From Mauremys mutica (Eukaryota > Chordata > Testudines > Geoemydidae), in NCBI RefSeq assembly GCF_020497125.1, contig NC_059087.1, positions 11,565,925 through 11,629,924 of the forward strand: a stretch of 64,000 nucleotides of DNA. The letters are read 5' to 3'. The notes beneath the pieces were generated by a model, which saw nothing but the letters and a program-made list of their open reading frames with translations, was not told the origin of the DNA and did not search any database. This document shows, piece by piece, positions 34,628 through 44,967 of this stretch (position 1 is the first letter of the stretch; every line of letters starts with the position of its first letter). Position numbers and translations under genes: made by a program.

Positions 34628-35103
34628 ATGGTGAGTGAGGGGTGCTTATAGAGGGAGAAGTGGGGCTTGAGTGATAGAGGGGTGCTGGTTGCTTCGGGTA
34701 ATCTGGAGTGATAGAGGGGTTGAGTGAAGATGCAGCTGCAGGGGTGATCTTCACTATCTCCCTATCTCTTCACTAAAGAGTCTCCCAACATTTTTCACAG
34801 GCGTTAATCCTGGAAGATATCTCCCTGCTGCGAGTCACTAGGGAACAGCGGGAGGCTCTTTTACAGCAATGTGGATTCCGCCCTGGACCCTATGCGGCTT
34901 CCCTGTGTTCAGAAATGGTCCCCCCACCCCTCGCGGCACAGTGGCGCGGACGCGTCAGCGTGACTGGGACAAGGAACACAGTGGCTCTCCCTATAAACCT
35001 GCGCAGGCATATTGCCCACGCTCTGGCTGAAACTTTTGCTGAGATCACTGCAGCCGATTACCGCGACGTGATAGACCACATCAATGGGCTATTCCACATC
35101 TAG
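34628..35103 (+). CDS. Third Harbinger gene, small conserved protein of unknown function, 101 aa
   Basis: I do not recognise the family. The model is ATG at 34628-34630, donor directly after it (ATG|GTGAGT), a 170-base intron and acceptor TTTTTCACAG|GCG. Exon 2 (34801-35103) is open to the stop. Blocks shared with the element 2 gene (61860-62162), in order, are RVTR, RPGPYAA, MVP, WRGRV, LP-NL, TF-E and DY; about 40 of 100 residues match by eye. Without the intron the frame has a stop at 34774 and no ATG. The gene lies inside the intron of the minus-strand Myb-like gene, and AATAAA follows 57 bases after the stop. No membrane segment or known motif is seen. A DNA- or protein-binding accessory role is only a guess. 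Confidence 0.65.
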
Positions 35104-35160
35104 GCTGGCATGCATACAGCCCTAACCCCCCTTCCTCTCCAGAAACATTTCCACCCAGAA

Positions 35161-35166
35161 AATAAA
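35161..35166 (+). terminator. Poly(A) signal of the third gene, element 1
   Basis: AATAAA 57 bases after the stop of the nested gene and 5 bases before the donor of the antisense Myb-like gene. Element 2 has the same arrangement at 62222-62227. Confidence 0.65.
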
Positions 35167-36103
35167 AGCCGCTTACCGGTAACCCGCTCCTCTGCTTGTC
35201 CTTCTGCAACTGCTGGCTGCTGCGATTGGGTACTTTCCTCCTGGCTTGAGAAGAGCTCCTGGTTGCATGCCTCCTGGGACTCTGGGGTGTCTTCCCCCAT
35301 CCCAGTAGCTTCACTCGCGTTTTCCCCCCCCCCCCGCCGCCTCCGCATCCGCATCCGCCTCCGCCTCCTGTCCCCCAGCCTGCTCAGAAGTGTCCATCGT
35401 TGTCCTGGGATTGGCAGTGGGGTCACCCCCAAGTATCGCGTCCATCTCCCTGTAAAAACGGCAGGTCATGGGGGCAGCTCCGGATCGGCGATTCCCCTCG
35501 CAGGCTTTGTAATAGGCACTCCGCAGCTCTTTAACTTTCACCCTGCATTGTAGTGCGTCCCGATCATGGCCCCTATCCAGCATGGACCTTGATACCTGCT
35601 CAAAGATATCATAATTCCTACGGCTGGAGCGCAGCTGGGACTGCACAGCTTCCTCCCCCCAAACACTAATGAGGTCCTGCAATTCGCCAGTGCTCCATGC
35701 TGGGGCTCGTTTGCCGCGTGGAGGCATGGTCACCTGTAAAGATTAACTGATTGCACTCCACACCTGGCTGCAGCAAACAGGAAGCAGATTTTTAAAATTC
35801 CCGGGGCATTTAAAGGGCGGGTCACCTGAGGCAAGAGCAGTAGAGTGCAAACTGATGAGCAGAGTGGCTGAACAGGAATTCTGGGATAACTCCTTATTCC
35901 CTGGAGGACAATTAAAGCGCTGGTGAGTGTCCACACCTGCTGAGCAGCGCTGGATCACCAGCGCTGCACTCCTTATACCCCAACCGGGATGGGTTTTCAG
36001 CCAGCGCTGCAACCAGGGAGTTGCAGCGCTGGTTGTGCCCTGCAAGTGTGGACGGGGTGTAATTGCAGCGCTGGAAAGCCTCCACCAGCGCTGCAACTTG
36101 TAA

Positions 36104-36375
36104 GGCTTTGGCTACACTTGCATTTCAAAGCGCTGCCGCGGCAGCGCTTTGAAGCGCTAAGTGTAATCAAAGCGCCAGCGCTGGGAGAAAACTCTCCCAG
36201 CGCTGTCCGTACTCCACTTCCCTGTGGGGAATAACGGACAGCGCTGGGAGCGCGGCTCCCAGCGCTGGGGCTTTGACTACACTGGCGCTTTGTAGCGCCG
36301 CAATTTGCAGCGCTGCAGAGGGTGTGTTTTCACACCCTGCTGCAGCGCTGCAAATTTGTAAGTGTAGCCAAGCCC
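36104..36375. mobile_element. Harbinger-type MITE, 272 bp, copy 2, inside the 3' end of element 1
   Basis: The ends GGCTTTGGCTACACTTGC and GTGTAGCCAAGCCC (inverted) are flanked by TAA at 36101-36103 and 36376-36378. The target TAA belongs to the terminal repeat of element 1 (ACTTGTAA|GTGTAGCC), so the MITE landed within the end of its likely helper element. Same length as the copy at 21378-21649, about 96 percent identical by eye. Confidence 0.92.
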
Positions 36376-36395
36376 TAAGTGTAGCCAAGCCCTCT

Positions 36396-37499
36396 GCTCA
36401 CTTACACTGGTTTAAATCAGGAGTAATTCCTATAAAGCCAAATGAGTTGCACCCAGTGTAAACGAAAGAAGATAATCTGTCCCCATTACCTCAAACATGT
36501 GATGCACACTGACTTCAACGGCCGGTAGATCAGACTCTCAGGGAGCAAAATGAGTGTAACTTACCTATTGAAAGGGCAGAGTTCAAGCAAGAAAAGCAGC
36601 AATCATGAGACTGTAACATGTAGCAGACCTTCGAAAATGTCAGAAGCCACACTGGCTCTTGAAGAAACAGGTAAAATAAGAGATGTGCAGTATTTTTGGC
36701 TGCACCAAAGTAGAAACAAGGATTTGGGCCAAATATGAACCGTCCACCAAAGAAAATTATAGTGTGGCCGTTCTGAAAGCTTGTGCATTGTAATTGGACT
36801 ATTTCATGGTTTCCCCTCACCTAGTTTTCCTAACCAAAGTTATCAAACGATTAGATTTTCAGGCCAAATTCCCTTGGGAAGAAAAACAAATCTCTTAAAA
36901 TACTTATAAAGACTTCGTGTGGATTAAAAGTTGTAGAAATAATCAGTGGGTTGGAAATACCTCTCCTGCCTTTCTCCACAATAGTGTCTAATTAGACTGA
37001 ATGCCTTTTTATTTCATTCAGTGCAGAGAATTTCTGAAATCCCAGTTTAATCAAGCCCGAGTCCCGTTGCTCCTCTGAGATATCTTTTTCGTCAAAGCCA
37101 CAAACTTCAGCCAAGGTTGTATTAATTCTACTCTGTTCATTTTCTCCTTTTTTTTCCGCTTTTATTAATTTCTTTTTTTCTGCGTTAATAATCAGCAGGT
37201 TCCAACAGCATTTTAATGTCTCACAGACTTTTTATTAAAACCCACAATTTCTGACATTGTATTTTAAATTGTCCTTTTTTGTCAAGACCTATCAAATATG
37301 TTCAAGGATTTAGAAAACACAGGCATCGGCAGGATTCTGTAAAAGGACTGGAGGAGCCTCCACAGTTGCTTCATCCTGCAATCCACGTCTAATATCAGAA
37401 GGCCTTTGCTTTTTCTGTTTAAGAAAGTTTTGGTTTTAGAAGGGTAGAAAAAAACTTGACAATGGTTAAGCAATTGATGTACTGTGTCCATTGCTTATC
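36396..37499. other. Stretch without recognised gene
   Basis: AT-rich; a weak TTTAAATCAGGAGTAATTCC relic lies at 36410-36430. No other feature is supported. Confidence 0.45.
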
Positions 37500-37605
37500 A
37501 TGCTGACCATGCTGTCTGCTGTGTCTATCTGTTGTTTCTCATACTTAGATTGTAAGCTCTTCAAAGACCATCTCTTTGTTATGTTTATACAACACCTAGC
37601 ATGAT
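37500..37605 (+). repeat. L2/L3-type LINE or SINE tail relic
   Basis: CTTAGATTGTAAGCTCTTCA is followed by ACAACACCTAGCATG. This resembles the amniote tail of the form ttagattgtaagctc ... gcctagcaca seen also at 50241-50320 and 50630-50760. Confidence 0.55.
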
Positions 37606-37614
37606 TAAACTAGC

Positions 37615-39330
37615 TACAGACATAAAAGGTAACAAGAAAACATTCTACAGGTACATTAGAAGCAAAAGGAAGACCAAGGACAGAGTAGACTCATGACTCA
37701 AGGAGGTGGGAGGAAAAATACAGAAAATATGCAAATAGAAAAAGGGTTAAATGACTTTTGTTTCAGTTTTCACCAAGGAGTTTAGGAGCAATTGGACATC
37801 TAACTTAATGAATGCCAGTGGAAATGAGGTAGGATCAGAGGCTAAAATAGGGAAAGAACAAGTTAAAAATTACCTAGACATATAAGATGTTTTCAAGTCA
37901 CCAGGGCCTGATGAAATACTACAATACTCAAGGAGCTGACTGAGGAGATATCTGAACCATTAGCGATTATCTTTGAAAAGACGATGGAAGACGGGAGAGA
38001 TTCCAGACGACTGGAAAAGGGCAAATATAGTGCCAATCTATAAAATGGGGAATAAGGACAACCCAGGGAATTACAGACCAATCAGCTTAACTTCAGAACC
38101 CAGGAAGATAATGGAACAAATAATTAAGCAATCAATTTGCAAAAATCTAGAAAGTGACAAGTAACAGTCAGCATTGATTTGTCAAGAACAAATCATTTCA
38201 AGCCAACCTAATAGCTTTCTTTGACAGGTAACAAGCCTTGTGGATAGGGAGGAAGCAATAGATGTGGTGTTTCTTGATGTCAGTAAGGCTTTTGATACTG
38301 TCTTGCATGACCTTCTGATAAACAAACTAGGGAAATACAACCTAGTGGAGCTACTATAAGATGGGTGCACAACTGGTTGGAAAACTATTCCCAGAGAGTA
38401 ATCAGTGATTCACAGTCAAAATGGAAGGGCATATCGAGTGGGGTTCCACGGGGATTAGTTCTGGGTCTGGTTCCATTCAATAGCTTCATCAATGATTTAG
38501 ATAATTGCAGAGAGCGTACGCTTATAAAGTTTGAGGCTGATACCAAGCTAGGAGGGGTTGCAAGTACTTTGGAGGACAGGATTAAAATTCAAAATGATCT
38601 GGACAAACTGGAGATATAGTCTGAAGTAAATAGGATGAAATTCAATAAGGACAAATGCAAAGTACTCCACTTAGGAAGATACAATCTTTTGCACACATAT
38701 AAAATGAGAAAATGACTGCCTAGGAAGGAGTACTGCAGAAAGGGATCTAGGGGTCATATTGAATCACATATTGAGTCAACAGTGTAACACCGTTGCAAAA
38801 AAAGCAAACATCATTCTGGGATGTATTAGGAGGAGTGTTGTAAACAAGACATGAGGATTCTTCCGCTCTACTCTGCGCTGATTAGGCCTCAACTGGAGTA
38901 TTATGTCCTGTTCTGGGTGCCACATTTTAGGATAGATGTGGACAAATTTGAGAAAGTTCAGAGAAGAGCAACAAAAAATGATTAAAGCCTAGAAAACATG
39001 ACCTATGAGGAAAGATTGAAAAAAATGGGTTTGTTTAATCTGGAGAAGAGAAGACAGAGGGGACACAACAGTTTTTAAGTACATAAAAGGTTGTTACAAG
39101 GAAGAGGGAGAAAAATTGTTCTCTTTAACCTCTAATCATAGGACAAGGAGCAATGGGCTTAAATTGCAGCAAGGGTGGTTTAGGTCGGACATTAGGAAAA
39201 ACTTCTTAACCATCAGGGTGGTTAAGCACTGGAATAAATTGCCTAGGGAGGTTGTGGAATCTCCATCATTGAGATTCTTAAGAGCAGGTTGGACAAACAC
39301 CTGTCAGGGATGGTCTAGATAATCTTTATA
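37615..39330 (+). pseudogene. Decayed CR1 LINE (ORF2 relic)
   Basis: Reverse transcriptase pieces can be read in several frames. One frame (37973-38164) gives WKTGEIPDDWKRANIVPIYK, then NPGNYRPISLTSEPRKIMEQ. A DVSKAFDTV block lies near 38276. A frame at 38365-38619 gives SGVPRGLVLGLVPFN, then KFEADTKLGGVASTLEDRIK, where the FADD-type box reads FEAD. The C-terminal part with a [20 protein letters not shown] block (39116-39322) follows. Frameshifts and stops separate the blocks. Sequence around 37640-37740 corresponds to the region between endonuclease and reverse transcriptase. The terminal tail is not preserved. Older than the copy at 4472-6070. Confidence 0.85.
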
Positions 39331-39822
39331 ATAATAATATCCAGGAGAGAGTACAGTACATACATAACACAAGAGGAAGAATAGACATGACTGGAAAACC
39401 TGTTGTGAAGATAATCTTACAGATGTGAACTGAATACAAACAAATTGAAAGCTGCTCCGAAATCCAATAGAAATGAATACAGAATGAGATCCATTCAATA
39501 GGTATTTGTAACCATCCTATGGACTTCTCTGACAGGGTTATTGTCTGAGCAGTTCAACAGGATGGTCCAACAATCCTTGAAGAAAAAGTTATTTTCTATC
39601 ACATCCTCTAAGATGGTTCTGAAACAATGGCACCTCAGTCAGGATTCTGGCACACTCTCCTCTCCTCACGCTCAGAGTTTTTTTTTAGGATGTTGTCCTG
39701 TAGAACTCCAATAGTAGCAATAAAATGTTTCTGTATCAAAGAAAAGCATGCCTGATTTTAGGGCTAGAATGTGCCAGTTTGGTACAGGTGAAGGAGGAGG
39801 AACAAATTGCATTTCTTTCCCC

Positions 39823-40325
39823 TGTGACGAAGTGGGACTGTTCTTAATGTGTTCCTTGAATGCTGAGTGGGAAATATTGACCTGGGAAGGTTGCAGGAGA
39901 GTTTTGCTGGGACTGTGCATTGAGGAAGGGAGGATACCTGAGCATGTAACATGAGAACCCGGGAGTGGGGATTGGAGGCCAGGTAACACCGCTGCCCAGG
40001 AAACTTGACAAAGGACACAAAGGCTGGGGGAGGAGCCGGGGGGAGGCTGAGTGAGTCGGCTGGAGGGAGTTTCAGTTTGGAGCTGGCTGGGAAATGGAGA
40101 GAGGCGCCCCGACGGGGCTTGGGCTTCCAAGTGGGGCTGTGGCCTCCCTGGGGCACCCAGATGGACCTAACTAAACGGGGTCCTGTTGTCTGTACCGGCA
40201 AGACCTGTTTTGGACTGTGTTCCTGTCGTCTAAATAAACCTTCTGTTTTACTGGCTGGCTGAGAGTCATGGTGAATCGCAGGAAGCTGGGGGTACAGGGC
40301 CTTGTCTTGCCCACACTCCGTGACA
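39823..40325 (+). mobile_element. Solo LTR, 503 bp, with perfect 5-bp duplication
   Basis: It starts TGTGACGAAGTGGGACTG and ends CCACACTCCGTGACA, with short inverted TGTGACG / CGTGACA ends and the canonical TG...CA. TCCCC is present exactly on both sides (39818-39822, 40326-40330). AATAAA lies at 40233-40238, followed by a GT-rich stretch, placing the R/U5 boundary shortly after. No internal retroviral or Gypsy sequence adjoins it, so recombination between two LTRs probably removed the rest. The class cannot be decided here; 5-bp duplication fits Gypsy or an endogenous retrovirus. Confidence 0.9.
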
Positions 40326-42069
40326 TCCCCTTACTTGGTGCTTTCACACAGGAACTGCATATGACCCCACAGGGGAGAACAAGCGCTGCTCCCTGCTAGG
40401 TCTCCGATGGGAACTAGCTATTGAAAGGGCCAGATCATGGCCCCACGTCCTCTCTACACCAGCTAGAATCACCAGGCATGGAATGGTGGACAGTGCATAC
40501 TTCAGCTGTTATAGGAATTCAGACATCAGCCGGGGGTCTCCTGCTGGCTCCCCTCACCTCTAATTGTGAGCCCCAGAAACTAGCCAGGAGCCTGAATCCT
40601 TTATAAACAAGGCCAAACTTCCAGAAACATTTCTGATTCTTTCCCACACCAGAGAGATGTAACCTTTTCCAGTGTAAGTTATTATTGATCCCTTGGGTCT
40701 AATGTACTGACCAGTCAATCAATTTAAATCTTTCAGCAGCTTTATACTTTTCCAGAATTGACCTTTCAAAACAAGAGCTGCCCCCAATAAAAGCCAGTCT
40801 GCTGAAAACTTCTTGAGCTTAATTAATGCATCTTGCCTCCCCATGACACACAGGAGTGAGAACTGGAAGAGCTGCAGATTAGCAAATCCCCGGCCCGCTC
40901 CCATCGAGGGGGTTACTATGCAAGAAGCCACCACTCACGTTATCCCAGCCGTACCCATGGGTCTTTCTGCAGCCATGAAGAAGAAGTCAGAATTTGTCTC
41001 TTAGTGTACAATCCACGGGTCAGCTATGACATTTACATCAGTATAAACCCATTGCAGGACACAGGTCATATTCTGGTTTTATATATGCAGGTTTAATCCC
41101 ACTCAAACCAACAGAGCTGCGAGTACTTATGCCCTGGCTGAATTTGGCCTGGTGAGGTGTAAGAGATCATAATCTGACCAAAAGGTGTTAAATAAAGCAT
41201 CCATCCATCTCCAGCTCTTCAAGTCTTCAAATCAAAGGCTGGATTCCTTTCTGGAAGATGTGCTCTAGTCAAGCCCAAGTTATTGGACTCAATAACTTCT
41301 CTGGCCTGTGTTATACAGCAGTACGGACTCGATCTAATAAAGTCAATGAAGTGAGGAGTCTGACACCCAGGCCTGAGCCCAGACCACACAGCCACAACAG
41401 CATACCCAGATGTATACCCAGACCCACACACATACACAGTCCTATACACACACATATAGGTGTGAAGATACACTGTGGAAATGTGATATCCCCAAAACAG
41501 GTAACTAAAGAAATCTTCTCTCAATATTTGTTGTTTCTCCAATTTTCTGAAAGCAAAAATGAAAAATAAAATAATAAATAATAATAAAAGGGTCTTTGTC
41601 ATGCTAGTTATGAAGCCTGTCTCCCAGGGCAAACCGGCTTTTAACACATTAGCTACTAGATACTCCAAGGGAAATCACACGGGAAATAAACATTGAATTA
41701 TTCCCACCTTTTAAGTCATGTCTCAATAGCTAATGGCTCTGTGAAAATTTACGATCACCTCACCTGCCTGAATCCTCTGGGGATGTTTAAAAAAAATTAG
41801 CAGTCTGTGGATTTCCAAGCAAGAGAAAAAGACATTTCTAACAACTTCAGCATATGCTGGTTTCCAAACGTGGCTGATTTAGTCACCTTTCGGGCATGTA
41901 AAAGGGGCGCATGGGAACCCACACTTGCCTGGGTGCATCTAAATGCAGAAAGGGGGCATCCTATTAAGAAAACCGGGCATCTTGTGTCCAACCAGCTCTG
42001 AATCAAAATGACAAAGGCTCCTTGTAGAAAGCAGATGTGGACTCTGCACTGCACATAAGATTTTTTTTC
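40326..42069. other. Stretch without recognised gene
   Basis: A CACACA-rich stretch lies near 41425-41460, and an A/T tract near 41570. A weak palindromic relic occurs at 41030-41110 (ACATCAGTATAAACCCATTG). No supported gene; the 149-codon minus-strand frame at 41219-41668 shows no domain. Confidence 0.45.
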
Positions 42070-42181
42070 CAGGGCTTTGGAGCTGTGCTCCGGCTCCACT
42101 CCAGCTACAGGCAAAAACCTGCAGCTCCAATGCTCTGAAGCTGCTCCGCGCTCCAGCTCCGGGCTCCGCTCCAAAGCCCTG
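42070..42181. mobile_element. hAT-type MITE, 112 bp, largely palindromic
   Basis: CAGGGCTTTGGAG at the left is the exact inverse of CTCCAAAGCCCTG at the right. The body is made of repeated GCTCCGGCTCC / GGAGC-type units, so the whole element can fold back. The flanks TTTTTTTC (42062-42069) and ATTTTTTC (42182-42189) match in seven of eight bases. Confidence 0.8.
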
Positions 42182-42492
42182 ATTTTTTCTCTACCTGTAT
42201 TCTGGGTTGATTAGAATGTATCTGAACTTCCATTTAATATCAACCAGTTGCTTAATCCTGAGAGCAGATCCTGATCCAACCCTCCATGGACATTGAAATC
42301 CCTGAATACAGCCAAACTGGTTTGATTCTACTGTGGAGAGGAGGCTCAAGATTCAGGGAGCCTTTGCAGAATGTTGACAGTAATGCTGATAATAGCCCTC
42401 CTTAATCAATTAGTCTAATTAGAGTTGGTATGGCAACCCTCATTTTTTCATGTTCTCTATATAAAATCTTCCTATTGTATTTTCCACTGCAG

Positions 42493-42587
42493 GCATCTGA
42501 TGAAGTGAGCTTTAGCCCATGAAAGCTTATGCTCAAATAAATTTGTTAGTCTCTAAGGTGCCACAAGTACTCCTGTTCTTTTTGCAG
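42493..42587 (+). repeat. Repeat with hammerhead-like core
   Basis: In order: GCAT (42493-42496), CTGATGA (42497-42503), a hairpin GTGAGC-TTTA-GCCCAT (42505-42520), GAAA (42521-42524), GC, TT and ATGC (42529-42532), which pairs with the first GCAT. This matches the hammerhead plan (stem I, CUGANGA, stem II, GAAA, cleavage UH, stem I) with one extra A before stem II and almost no stem III. It continues TTTGTTAGTCTCTAAGGTGC and stops in TTTTTGCAG. Hammerheads of this reduced kind are known from Penelope-like retroelements; membership is inference. Confidence 0.6.
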
Positions 42588-42589
42588 AA

Positions 42590-44063
42590 TGTCTGCTTCT
42601 GAGGACTTCCTGCACTCTAGCTAACGGATAGCAGAAGAGGAAGGCTGAGACAATATAATCATGACGTCACAGATGTGTTTTCCCTGGAGTATATTCTTGT
42701 CCACTGCAGTTTTAAATGACTCAAGTGATATGGTTTCTACCATGTCTCTTTGGGGATTATTCCATAGCCTTATACATGTCAGTGTTGGTATTAAAATAAA
42801 GGGAGATATTTCCTAGCTGGTGCCTCTAACTAAGAGGAATTTCTCGTTAAGATGCTGGATGTGATGCTTCATATTTATCCCACTTTATGCTTTCCAAACA
42901 GAGGCAACTTTGTTTATTCTCCACTGTGTTTTATTTTCCCCTCTCTGAAATCCTGAACCTGAAAGACCAACTTGTGGGGAGAGGAAGGGGGCGCCGAGAA
43001 GGAATTTCAATGCCTTCAAAACAGTCAGTCAGTATGGGTATTGAGATTATCAATATGGGTGTTCAGATTATTTGAATTTCTAACAAAGAAGCTGAGGCCT
43101 CAAAATTTGTCTTGTAAAGGATGCTAACGGCTTTCAACCAAAGTAACAAATCCCTTTGTTTTGGGAGGGATCTGAACCAGTATTGGTAGCAAAGCCTGAT
43201 TGCTCTAACAATGCACTGAATAGGCAGAGCAATCAGAGGCATTCCGTTTGCTAGTGAGCAGATGAAACCTGAGACAACAAATCTAGTCTGAGGGATGAGT
43301 CCCTCCGTATTTTGTGTATTGATTGTATATATACACATTGTTGATCAGGGAGGTTCTGTAGATGGGGGAGGTTGGTTGGCACAGCCCCCAATCATAGCTC
43401 ATTAGCCTCTGTATTGACTTGAAAACACGCTATACTTCAAAGGGATGACAGACTAATGGCTAATGCACTAGCCCATCCATTCTTTATTGAATTCATGTTG
43501 TTAATGCTTTGCTCCACCTTTTCCAAAGGAAGGAAACATTTGCAGCATCAATGACCCATTGTGCTATGGTTTACACCAGGATTGAGGCCAACAGCCATAA
43601 GGAGATAGAGGCACTGGAGACAATCAAAAACCACACAAGGGCTAAACAACATGACTTGTGACATTTCATACACATCAAATAATGTTTTAACCCTTGGTGC
43701 TATTAACTCAAGATTGGCCACACCATGTTATCCTACAATAATTCCTATTTCCAATTTGGGAAGATAATATTCAGCCCATTTATCCCATCCTGTATCATTA
43801 CTGGGGCTTTTCTACCAAGTAAAGTGCTGCTCAGCGTGAGTAAGGGTGGTAGAACCTGGCCCTGAGTTAGCAAAACACTACCATTTATGGTAATGACTTT
43901 TTTGGGCTGAGTAAGGACAAGAGAACTGGGCCTTATGAGTTAACCAAGGGGGATGAGGGATGTACTCTTTCGAGTGTAAGGAATTGCGAAGGAAATCAGG
44001 AACAAAGCACGTAACTGGTTTGTGTGCTGCTGAGCTATACTGGTTGCGATTATGTAATCTATG
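42590..44063. other. Stretch without recognised gene
   Basis: No supported feature. CAATATGGGTGTTCAGATTA and CAGTATGGGTATTGAGATTA (43029-43072) form a short tandem pair. Confidence 0.45.
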
Positions 44064-44132
44064 GGTGAAGCCCTGGCCCCATGAAGTCAATGGCAAAACT
44101 CCCATTGACTTCAGTGGGGCCAGAATTTCATC
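44064..44132. repeat. Short palindromic GTGAAGCCCTGG-type repeat, best copy
   Basis: GGTGAAGCCCTGGCCCCATG, AAGTCAATGGCAAAACT, CCCATTGACTTCAGTGGGGC and CAGAATTTCATCC: the two halves are near-perfect inverted copies around a GCAAAACTC centre. Same family as 1606-1674, 22705-22773 and 29466-29530. Confidence 0.7.
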
Positions 44133-44967
44133 CTACATACGTTTTAGGGCTTTATACTAGAATCCATCACCATCATGCCATCAGAGCATCTCCTAATTTA
44201 ACTGTGAGGCCTCAAGCAAACATCATCAAGTCTCCATCTCCTCTAAGACGATGCGGTTGAGGATTTTGGGGAAGGTGAGAGAAGCAGTCATTGTAAATAT
44301 TATTCTGGTTATGGTGGGAATTTGTTCTACACCAGATCCCTGCCTTGGTGAACAATGCCTTGTCTCCAGCTTTCCAGATGCGTTTGCAATTCAGATTGCC
44401 CCAGAAGAGCACAACTGTCTTGGTGGTTGAGAGATGGAAATGTGGACTCGAATATAGCTGGGGCCTGATCTGTAAGTAGCTCTGAATTTCAAGACCAAGG
44501 CCTTAAACTGTCAGCAGAAGCGGACCCTGTGCCTTTTTGGTAATAAAAACACAGAAAATCCAAATTAAAAATAAAAGCATGCTATTGCCACTGGAAACAG
44601 CAGCACAGTTTTAGCCAGCTTACAAGTTTGCCATATGCTGCCCTTCTAAACTGCCCACTGAATTTTGCCTCCCACATTTCTAGCATCTGAAATATGGCTT
44701 GAAAAGTGGGTTCTAAAGCTTGATTTGTTCCCTTGACAGCCCATTACCTTTCCTGAAAGATCAAACCAAACGGACAAACATAGAATAAGAAAATCACAAG
44801 AGGAGCCACAGCTCAATTCTCTACCTTCAAAGAGCTGTCTAAACATAATGTATATGGGATCAACTTGTACCTATTCCCCACACCCACTGCAGGATGCAGG
44901 TAACTCCCAGTGAAGTCAGTCAAAAAAAACCTCAGAGCCATTAGTACCTTTTGCCATAACACTAATA
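44133..44967. other. Stretch without recognised gene
   Basis: Nothing supported. Confidence 0.45.

Larger units (their letters stand above)
33960..35727 (-). pseudogene. Harbinger Myb/trihelix-like protein gene, two exons, frameshifted
   Basis: Harbinger elements carry a second protein with a Myb/SANT-like fold that helps the transposase reach the nucleus and bind the ends (known for the superfamily). Exon 1 is 35727-35177. The start ATG has a good ACCATGC context, then RGKRAPAWSTGELQDLISVW and a block ending CRFYREMDAILGG. The donor is G|GTAAGC (intron from 35176) and the acceptor TTTCTGCAG (intron end 34486), phase 1, so exon 2 continues in frame with RLHNLRKNPRKSKEDMLKTV and a charged, probably coiled-coil part. 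Two breaks fall in homopolymers: a 12-base run at 35324-35335, where the acidic tail continues in another frame, and a 10-base run at 34189-34198, where the Pro-rich tail continues in another frame to 33960. They may be real or assembly errors. Confidence 0.8.
32096..36392 (+). mobile_element. Harbinger element 1, nearly complete autonomous-type transposon
   Basis: The ends are inverted: GGGCTTGGCTACACTTAC on the left and, inverted, the same on the right once the MITE at 36104-36375 is removed (right end GTGTAGCCAAGCCC at 36379-36392). TCT flanks both sides (32093-32095, 36393-36395), a 3-bp duplication. The element holds a transposase (plus), a two-exon Myb-like gene (minus) and a third small gene nested in the Myb intron (plus). 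CAGCGCTG recurs at least five times in the first 140 bases and six times in the last 170, probably as protein binding sites (inference). About 4.0 kb without the nested MITE. Confidence 0.92.

Noticed and set aside
34376..34634. Plus-strand frames of 77-78 codons over the Myb-like exon 2 border
   Set aside because: They are partly antisense to the Myb-like exon and have no match in element 2.
41219..41668. 149-codon minus-strand frame with hydrophobic N-terminal part
   Set aside because: It resembles no family, crosses an A/T tract and a CA-rich tract, and has an overlapping frame on the other strand.
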